DNA of 64,000 bases from Xestospongia muta (taxonomy: Eukaryota > Porifera > Demospongiae > Haplosclerida > Petrosiidae). A program made the position numbers and the translations under genes. The DNA lies in assembly GCA_963693285.1 (NCBI GenBank), contig OY848924.1, positions 6,965,842 to 7,029,841 of the forward strand. Reading direction: 5' to 3'. The notes under the pieces were generated by a model. That model had not been told where the DNA came from. It saw only the letters and a list, made by a program, of their open reading frames with translations, and ran no database searches. Positions 51,411-64,000 of this stretch are shown piece after piece (within the stretch, counting starts at the first letter, position 1; every line of letters begins with the position of its first letter).

Positions 51411-52120
51411 CTGCTCCCTCTCTGCCCACATAGGCACTTGATGATGATGAAACCTTCTTCAGTACACCAGTTGATGAAACAGATGGAGGTGGTGGTGGAT
51501 CACAGGCTTTGCCAGTGGAATCTGACTTCATGTTAGCTTATGCCACTGTACCAGGTACTTAAATAAACCCTTAGTATTCTCACATCATGTATTACAGCAG
51601 AGTAATCATACCAGATTTAATAAACTGTAATAGTCATGTAGATAATGCTACATAACCTCTAATACGAAGGAGTATTATTATTAAAGGATGTACTACATTC
51701 TGCTGTGTGATATTATCTATCCCTTTGTTCATAGGGTATGTATCATGGCGTAACTCAGAATATGGTTCATGGTTTGTCAAAGCATTTGTTGATACTATGT
51801 TTGAGCTGGCTCCAACTGAACATTTTACAGATATTCTTCTTGAAGTGAATCGCCGTGTGGCTAATGATTTTCAGAGCAAAGGCAGAAATAAGCAGATACC
51901 TTCACCAGTTATTATGCTTACAAAAAAACTCTATTTTCGACCAGGTATTTATACTTGAAAATCACACTAGGTGCTTATATTCAAAGGCCATGCTTATATT
52001 TAGTAGTGGTACTTATAGTAGTATGGTTCATATTAAGCCAGAATACACTTTTATATGTACCTATAAGTATATTTTATGCACTGATTGTTTCACGTAGCAT
52101 CTATCAATTATTATTCATGA
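48989..52120 (+). CDS. CARD-containing caspase
   Basis: Nine exons, about 440 residues. Start at 48989 (MSGKSPKEKAVAKALRSLNK), stop TGA at 52118-52120 in a 23-bp last exon. The prodomain (residues 1-97) has a CARD-like pattern ending LVSILHRRGPEILDVLLEVL. The protease domain has the S1 arginine region (GVAIVINNRHF), the catalytic His (AVAILTHGISG), the catalytic Cys (LFILQACRGGKFD), an acidic/Gly-rich inter-subunit linker (ALDDDETFFSTPVDETDGGG), the small-subunit S1-S3 loop (YVSWRNSEYGSWFVKA) and KLYFRP near the end. All catalytic features are present and a long prodomain is typical of initiator caspases, so an active initiator-type enzyme is likely. Asp cleavage sites in the linker are plausible but unproven. 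It is the nearest death-pathway enzyme to the Death/GTPase cluster. Confidence 0.93.
50225..50365 (+). repeat. TACATGTA / GTACATGTAC palindrome cluster
   Basis: Repeated TACATGTACA, TACACGTACGTGTA and related palindromic words in a caspase intron. The same word recurs elsewhere in the window (12.8, 38.5 and 50.6 kb). Confidence 0.75.
51358..51411 (+). repeat. (CT)n microsatellite in a caspase intron
   Basis: A CT run followed by CCCTGCTCCCTCTCTGCCCACATAG and the exon encoding the inter-subunit linker (ALDDDETFF). Confidence 0.9.
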
Positions 52121-52527
52121 TTGCTCAATAATGATTCTTAATTAGTAATAAAATTAATAATTATTAATAGCCACACCCACATGCATAAACTTATTCTCTC
52201 AACTACAACAGAGAGTATGAAAAGATCTTCCATTGTGAGAATAATAATGTTAAGACCAAACATTGCATCAAAGTACTAGTTTATTAAGCAATGTAGGAAT
52301 AAGATGAGATATTTCTTACAATCTCAATACATGACCAGTCCTTTGACCACACAGACCAGAACTGGTACAGACTGGGAACTTAACATAATTGTCAGTTTCA
52401 TAACTTACAATAATAACAAAGAAAGAAAGAGAGAGAAGTCACACAAGCAGTAGTCAATGGTAACATTTCACAAAAATGAACCCAGTAAATATAATTATAA
52501 ATTACAAAGGCCTTCCCTAAAAGTGCG
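52121..52527. other. Tail-to-tail intergenic region, caspase / RER1
   Basis: AT-rich with TAATTATTAATA-type sequence and no gene seen. It should hold the 3' UTRs and poly-A sites of both flanking genes. Confidence 0.5.
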
Positions 52528-53488
52528 TTATTGAATAGTTGGACTAGCTACATTTTCTTCCTTTGATTGATATCGTCTCTTGCCGTAAGTAAAGGGAAGA
52601 TACTTGTACTTGATCATGTGCTAAGGGAATAGAACCAAAATGAGTAATTGATAAAAGGATCAATGGATGGACAAATGAATAAATAAATGGAATAATAATA
52701 ATTTGATATGTCTAGTAAATGGATCGATAGATTGATGTGTTAATGGATGAATAAACAATGGTTCTATAATAATGGATGGATGTATATACCGTGATCTGTT
52801 TCTTCATTGTTATAGTGAATAAGACTATGAAATATATCAGTAGGATAGGCCAGAAAACTGGTATATTAAAGAAGGGTACAAAAGTACATACAAAAGCAAT
52901 TAAGACAGCACGTGTCATTGAATGCCTGGAAATGGGGGAGTAATACATATTAACAAATGATTTGTTACTTACCAAAACTTGAATTCTGGAAGGCGTCTAA
53001 TAAAAGGCTTAAATTCTTCGTTTGAAACTGTTGGTAGACTAGGACCATCTGTTTTATGCCACAAATAATGTAATAGGATAACATACTGATCTTATTCTAC
53101 CTTCATCGAAGTCATCTTCTAAAGCTGGATCAAACTTAGGTGAGAGAAAAGCAATAAACAAACTAAGAAGATAGATAGCTAGTGCATACGTTACTATGTA
53201 CCATCCCTAGATGGCCGGAAAGAAAATGAATTGTAGTGACTTTTCATAAAGAAAACTCACTTGTAAGAAGAAGACTCTAATAGCATAAACTACCAATAAC
53301 ATTATACCAAATGCCCAACGTCCTGTTCGATACGGTACAAGATCATCTAAAAATTTCTGATATCTCTGAGAGAAAAGGATGTGATAAGGATATATTTGAG
53401 TTTATTGTACTTTACCACTCACAGAACTCATCTTGCTCCATATTGAAAGTTTATCACTTGAAGAGAATGTTGTACCTGTACCTGCCAT
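52528..53488 (-). CDS. RER1: RER1, Golgi-to-ER retrieval receptor
   Basis: Five or so exons, about 190 residues, start 53488 ([20 protein letters not shown]), stop TAA 52528-52530. Family hallmarks are strongly conserved: [64 protein letters not shown], and the C-terminal [16 protein letters not shown]. Four hydrophobic segments are visible, in two pairs, as in other RER1 proteins. RER1 recycles membrane proteins with polar transmembrane residues from the early Golgi to the ER. Head-to-head with CAPZB, 441 bp between starts. No oddities seen. Confidence 0.95.
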
Positions 53489-53929
53489 ATAGGAAATTAA
53501 ATGAGGGTATTCCGTGTTTTATACATGCGTCATTGAGGCATTATTCACTCACTTTCATTCATTTTGTTAACGCCTAATTAGAAAAGAAATTTTGAATTAT
53601 CCGTAACACGTTGTACACGTACGGCAAAACGTAACCATGCGTATGTTTGTGTTGTGACTCCTTTAGAAGTGATTTTAACGCTTTGATAAAGTGACCGAAA
53701 ATCTAAATGCTTATATATGTATATATTTGATAGCTCATAAAGGTACATAATTTGACTTTCCGTTTCGTAGCAGGTACTGGTGTTTGTAATGCGCATGCGC
53801 GATACCCACAAATGTGGGCGTGGTTAACTAAGCTGATAACTTCCATAAAAGGGCAAGAATTTTTTGAAGGCTGGTCTGTATCTTGGACAAAGACAGGAGT
53901 CACATATTGTGTGATCTATACACTTCAAG
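53489..53929. promoter_or_regulatory. Probable divergent promoter region, RER1 / CAPZB
   Basis: The intergenic stretch contains AATGCGCATGCGCGATA (53788-53804), an NRF1-like palindromic GCGCATGCGC core. It is GC-rich in an otherwise AT-rich region and well placed between the two start codons. The NRF1-site interpretation is family knowledge; function is inferred. Confidence 0.5.
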
Positions 53930-56045
<2,116 letters not shown>

Positions 56046-56617
56046 GTTTCTGTTGCTTAGCAACATACCTGCTTGTTTATTGACTAATATTGTAGCCGTT
56101 AATTTCACACTAATTTCTATTTGTTAATTTTAGTGTTTGTTGTGCTTCTGATAGGATTGTGTAACATTAGGTAACAGATATATTTTAAGAAATGATTTCT
56201 TATTACACAATTGTGTGACATCTCCTTATCACCGTATAAGACATATAATACTTACATATAGTAGAGGTTTCAGTTTGTCGAGGAACTGATCATGTATAGT
56301 GGACAAAAATTGGTAAAAAATAAGTCGTACTTAATATATTGACGTGAGTTTCTAGAAAACACACGGACGTGTTTGTTTTGGACTGTATCCAGCTTTTCTT
56401 AGCTGACTAAGGTTCAATGTACAAGCACAAAATTGCTACAGATTAGTACATGAATTGATGGTTGCTGTATACTTGTCTCTTTTAAACTGCAAACAATTTG
56501 TATTTGAATTTATAATACAACAAACAAATTGTGTCATACATAATTTAAATGTGTTATGAATAAGTGCAGTTGACTAACTAAATTATGTGAGTATGTATTC
56601 ATAAAAATATTAAAACC
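56046..56617. other. Tail-to-tail intergenic region, CAPZB / DR1
   Basis: No gene seen. AT-rich, with the 3' ends of the two convergent genes. No strong repeat noticed. Confidence 0.5.
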
Positions 56618-58388
56618 TCAACTTTGTGTTTGATGAGGTTCTTGTGGTAATTGCGTCATGACATCAGATGATAACGGAGGTGGTGGTACTGATAGTCCTT
56701 GAAGTAAAGCCTGTTGCTGTTCATGTAATTCATTCTGAAAGAGAGAACAGATTCTTAACACATGATAAAGACACTCATCATATTGGCTGACCTCAAGTCT
56801 TGCTTGTTCAAATAATTGTTGTTGTTGTCTGAGCAGCTCTTCCTCTGGGACTCCTAGTTTTTCTAATTTACTTTTACCACGTTGACGATGTTTCTAATGA
56901 GAGAGTGTGATCATGTGAGTCAAAGCTAGGTGCTAGGAAAATATTCAAACCACACCCAAGTACTTAAATATAACTGCTTATAAACCTTAGTATATTGTTA
57001 GTATATTTACTCAGTAAACTACACACAGTACAATATAATATATTTAGTTTTTGACTCACTATAGCTTGTTCCTTGTATTCTCTGTGAACCTGCTTCACTT
57101 CATGAATATATTCATGAAAACCAAGCGTCTCCAAGGCCTCGATAACATGTTCTGGTGAGATGACTTTTTTCTGTTGTCTCTCAGAGACTTCACTAGCTTC
57201 TGACGCCAACAGATGGATGAATTCTTAATCAAAAAGATAAGTTATTAATTAATGTCGTGAGAGATAGTTCTTACCGCTACAGCAGTTCAATATGAGGTCT
57301 CTAGCGTCAGTACTCACACGAATATTTGGAACCATTTCTTTGATGAGTTTATTGACCACAGCTAAATAAAGAAAACAATTAATGATTAATGTATAAACAC
57401 AAATTAATAATTAGTATTGTTATAAATAAACTAAAAATTGGTTTATTCATAGAAGGAATAAATTACCAAAAAGCTAGTACCATAAGTCATTAAACCACAC
57501 AGATCTACATCTACCAAATCATACTAGGAATATGTATAGAGTATACTAGTTATATAAATGTAGTATACTACCCATATTTATGTAGTATACTAGGTCTATG
57601 TATATAGTATATTAGGTTTATGTATGTAGTATACTAGGCATATTTACGTAGTATACTAGGTTTATGAATGTAGTATACTAGGCATATTTATGTAGTATAC
57701 TAGGTTTGGGTATGTAGTATACTAGGCATATTTATGTAGTATACTAGGTTTATGTATGATACTAGGCATATGTAGTGAGTAATGTCAAAGTAAGTAGTAA
57801 GTAACTGTGTCTATTATATCACTATTACAGTAAACTACTACATTACTTTATGATACTCTACCTCCCTACGTTACCACACATATGTAAGTATATCCAAATG
57901 AGTGGCTTTGAAGAGGAGGACATATTACATGTACATATTAAATTAAGTTGAAGATAAAGAACTATAAATTAAAAGATTTACTTTAATGGAAAACAGTTCA
58001 CAAATCTTAGATCCTAAGTCTTAAAACACAAACCCTATAATTATTACATTCATTTCCATTAAAATAAAATCACAGGTCCATAGATATTATACCATTAATA
58101 GTGGCCATTGGACAGTGATAGTAATACGTATTGGAAAATTTCCTTAGTATATAAACTTGTTACAATACAATACCATTAGGAGTGGCTCTAGAGCAAGTAC
58201 TCAGAATACAGAGTGTGTGTCTTTAAATTCAGTCTTTTTAATATTAAATGTAATGTTGCTAGTATAGAGTAATATATTTGGCCGACCTTACAGACATAGT
58301 TCTAGATTCACAGGTACTCGTTATTTCATCACAACTCACTTCGTGGGAGATACAGCTCTTCATCTTGAGATAAAAGACTGTCTGCCAT
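56618..58388 (-). CDS. DR1: DR1 / NC2-beta, TBP-associated histone-fold repressor
   Basis: Five or so exons, about 165 residues, start 58388 (MADSLLSQDEELYLPR), stop TGA 56618-56620. The histone fold is clear: VVNKLIKEMVPNIRVSTDAR, LILNCCSEFIHLLASEASEV, KKVISPEHVIEALETLGF, HEYIHEVKQVHREYKEQAI. Then follow KLEKLGVPEEELLRQQQQLF and a Gln-rich tail, as in animal DR1. It pairs with DRAP1 (NC2-alpha) on TBP-bound DNA and modulates RNA polymerase II initiation. The stop of DDX19 lies 142 bp upstream of its start, so the two are in tandem. The first intron holds a tandem repeat (57525-57775). Confidence 0.93.
57525..57775. repeat. GTAGTATACTAGG tandem repeat
   Basis: About ten blocks of GTAGTATACTAGG alternate with TTTATGTAT and CATATTTAT spacers (a higher-order unit of about 42 bp), in the first intron of DR1. 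Each GTATAC core is palindromic. Confidence 0.85.
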
Positions 58389-58530
58389 AGTCAGCGCCAC
58401 ATGTAAATAATTAGTAGGTGTGGTTAAAATGATTTTCGCTAAGAAAAATAGTACTTTGTAATTACAAAGATAAATACGTAAAATGGGTCATTTAATGCAC
58501 TCAAATTCAATCAAGTTTATATTTATAGTG

Positions 58531-58775
58531 TTAGCTTTGAAGTTTCTCTATTGCGTCAGGATCATCTGTGTCTAATTTGTCAATTTTACGGCCAAAATGT
58601 GTTTGTATAAACATGAGATTATCAAAAGACTTTCGACCATCAACAAAGTTGATAGCAAGACCTGATTTACCAAATCTTCCAGTGCGACCAATTCTATGTA
58701 GGTATGTCTCACAGTCAGGTCTGCGATTGGTATCAAGTGGTATATCATAATTGACTACCAGTGTAACCTATGGGG

Positions 58776-58813
<38 letters not shown>

Positions 58814-59535
58814 TATCTAAACAAGTTACATGATGTACCTACCTGTTCAACATCTATGCCTCTTGCACAAAGATTTGTAGTAATTAAAAGTTTCTCCTTT
58901 CCTTCACGAAATCTAAACAGATAAAATAACAAACTGTATGAAGAAAACAACATCAATTAATATACCTGTTCAAAACAGCAATTCTTTGCTCAATAGTTGA
59001 TTCTCCAGTGATCAAGGCCACAGCGTGCCCTTCTTGGTGCATTTTCCCTGCTAACCAAGCAGCAGACTTGCGTGTCTAAAATAATAGAAATAAACTAAAC
59101 AGTACAAGTAAATTTAATAGAAGAGGGACACATTTTGACTTGGAGATCATGCAAATTTGTTCAGGGATAATAAACATGGTGGAAAACATTCGAGAAGATT
59201 GCTAGAGATGTATATTGACAACTTACATGACAGAAGACAATACATTGGCCAATAGTTAAAACTCCATATAAATTGGAGAGAGCAACAAATTTACCATCTT
59301 CTCCTGTGCACCACACATAGAATTGTTTAATGTTGTCTAAACTTTCTTCAGAGCGTTTTAGTTGTAAAATGTTGGGGTTACTAATGACTAAAGAGACACA
59401 AAGTATTGTAACTAGGTAATATCAATGTACTTTTCCTTGCAAACTCCATAACTGCATCACTATAGGTAGCACTGAACAACACATGCTGGCATTCTTTTCT
59501 TAAAAGTCTTCAAAAAGGAAAAGGACAAACACAAG

Positions 59536-59610
<75 letters not shown>

Positions 59611-60671
59611 CTACTTGTGGATCCTAATAGTTTGATCTTGTTGTCCTTGAGTATCAATCATTACATCAGCTTCATCAAGCACAAACATATTAACTAATCG
59701 AGGATCAAACACTCTTAATTTCATAGCCCAGTCAAGAACAGTCCCAGCAGTTCCAATCAGGATGTGTTCAGTAACTTTATCACCACGATTTAAAACTGAA
59801 TAATACAAACAACAAATAAACAGCTGCTCACGTAATACTAATCATCTTTATGAGAATGTTAAATGTAAAGGAGGAACAATGAAAAGTCGGACTAACCTCG
59901 AGCTCCTCTGACAGCATAAGTCATCTTAATTTCTGGACAATATTTACTCATTTGTATGAGGACATTGCCCGTCTGTTGAGCTAAATCAAATGTTGGAGAA
60001 AGACATATTACCTAGAATATAATAAGATGTAGTGATAAAACAGTTAAAAATATATTTTACTTGAGGATGGTCCTTTGTGGGGTCTACACGACTCAACATT
60101 GCTAGGACAAATGCAGCTGTTTTTCCGGTACCACTTTGACTCTGTGCAATCAGGTTCTGCGGACTGAAATATCAATATTGATGATTGCTTTGCTGTTTAT
60201 TCATCCATCCATCTAACAATCCATTCATCCATCCCAGTATCACTAACGGGTCAGCGAGGAGCAGGGGTAGTGCCTTTTCTTGAATCTTAGATGGTTTATT
60301 AAACTTCATTCCATAGACACCTTTGAGGAGATTGGGTTTCCTGGAAGAGGGAGTGCCAACACAAAACCTCAACAATTGTCTACTTTAACTCACAATCTTA
60401 GCTCTTCAAAGGACTTAGCCGAATACAAAGGAGAACTCGGATCGTTCTGTTGAACGTGAACATCATTAGTGTTGTCCACTAACTTTGTTCTTAGTATTTT
60501 TGTCAACAGTGAGGCTTCAGCTTTACTAGTTTCTACATCGCCAGGTTCCTCCGCTGATCCAGAAGGACCAACACCTTCAGAAACCTTCATACTAGCTACA
60601 CCAGTCGTGACTACATCTCGTTGCTTTTCTTGTTCATCCACAGCACTAGCCCAATCAACAATATCAGCCAT
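58531..60671 (-). CDS. DDX19: DEAD-box RNA helicase DDX19/Dbp5 (mRNA export)
   Basis: Ten or so exons, about 470 residues, start 60671 ([20 protein letters not shown]), stop TAA 58531-58533. Motifs in order: Q-motif region ([18 protein letters not shown]), Walker A/motif I ([13 protein letters not shown]), Ia (SPTFDLAQQ), Ib-like GTAGTVLDW, motif II DEAD ([10 protein letters not shown]), motif III SAT ([11 protein letters not shown]), then [24 protein letters not shown] (motif V) and [15 protein letters not shown] (motif VI). [10 protein letters not shown] and [12 protein letters not shown] are typical of DDX19/Dbp5. It remodels mRNPs at the cytoplasmic face of the nuclear pore with Gle1. All ATPase motifs are intact. 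Divergent from SNX25 (203 bp). Confidence 0.95.
58775..58810 (-). repeat. (GA)n microsatellite in a DDX19 intron
   Basis: It reads (CT)n on the coding strand, followed by CTCTCCCCCATAG and the exon starting [10 protein letters not shown]. Confidence 0.9.
59534..59606 (-). repeat. (CT)n microsatellite in a DDX19 intron
   Basis: It reads (GA)n on the coding strand, near the 5' part of the intron; a TTTTCCTTTTTGAAG acceptor follows separately. Confidence 0.9.
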
Positions 60672-60874
60672 AATTATGACACTTCTTGAAGATCTGGCTT
60701 TGAAATACTTCCAGTGAGTGAATTATTGATGTTTAGAAAATAGACCTAGATTCAAAATAAAATTGAATGTGAATTCTAAATACTTGAGAGCAAAGGCAGA
60801 CCCACGTGTATAAATAAATACGCTAATTATACGCACAGAGAGAGGCGTGGTCGTAATACTGAAAAGAAAAATTA
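60672..60874. promoter_or_regulatory. Probable bidirectional promoter, DDX19 / SNX25
   Basis: 203 bp separate two divergent start codons, with no other feature. It includes CACGTGTATAAATAAATACG. Inferred from geometry. Confidence 0.45.

Positions 60875-64000
<3,126 letters not shown>

Overview
This window is eukaryotic nuclear DNA from an early-branching animal. A demosponge is most likely, and the style fits Amphimedon queenslandica, but the species call is inference. The DNA is AT-rich. Genes are split into many short exons by introns that are often only 45-200 bp, with GT-AG ends throughout. Very long (CT)n/(GA)n runs are common. The protein set is animal-type: a CARD-caspase, Death-domain Roc-COR GTPases, an IP3-receptor relative, lysyl hydroxylase and a P5B ATPase. 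No tRNA, rRNA, CRISPR array or bacterial operon was seen. One 200-bp run of N at 55359-55558 is an assembly gap.

Layout. 1-15711 (-): 5' part of a large inositol-1,4,5-trisphosphate-receptor-type channel gene; the membrane pore lies beyond the left edge, and the introns are full of minisatellites. 15888-33077 (-): a cluster of three related Death/GTPase genes. Copy A (15888-19818) encodes a Rac-like pseudo-GTPase fused to a Roc-COR-like module and a Death domain. Copy B (20062-22739) is a close paralogue whose 3' half has been deleted and rearranged. The third gene (24050-33077) encodes ankyrin repeats - Roc-COR - Death - second Roc-COR-like module - Death. Its 2.4-kb intron holds several miniature inverted-repeat elements, including an 855-bp TTAA-flanked one. 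A duplicated fragment of the next gene's promoter and first two exons lies at about 22.8-23.7 kb. 33635-41505 (+): a P5B (ATP13A2/3-type) transport ATPase. 42485-42967 (+): a small single-pass membrane protein I do not recognise, preceded by three tandem hairpin repeats. 44407-48771 (-): procollagen-lysine hydroxylase. 48989-52120 (+): CARD-caspase. 52528-53488 (-): RER1. 53930-56045 (+): F-actin capping protein beta, interrupted by the gap. 56618-58388 (-): DR1/NC2-beta. 58531-60671 (-): DDX19/Dbp5 RNA helicase. 60875-end (+): SNX25-type sorting nexin, running off the right edge.

Four neighbouring pairs are head-to-head with 200-560 bp between start codons: Death/GTPase-ATP13A, PLOD-caspase, RER1-CAPZB and DDX19-SNX25. 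They probably share bidirectional promoters. The most unusual content is the Death/GTPase cluster. It combines Rac-like or ankyrin N-termini, one or two Roc-COR-like switches and Death domains, and shows recent duplication, deletion and expansion of an internal peptide repeat between the G1 and G3 motifs. A CARD-caspase lies 16 kb away, so a cell-death or innate-sensing role is plausible, but that is inference from domains only. Exon borders and lengths below were read by eye and are approximate unless a splice site is quoted.
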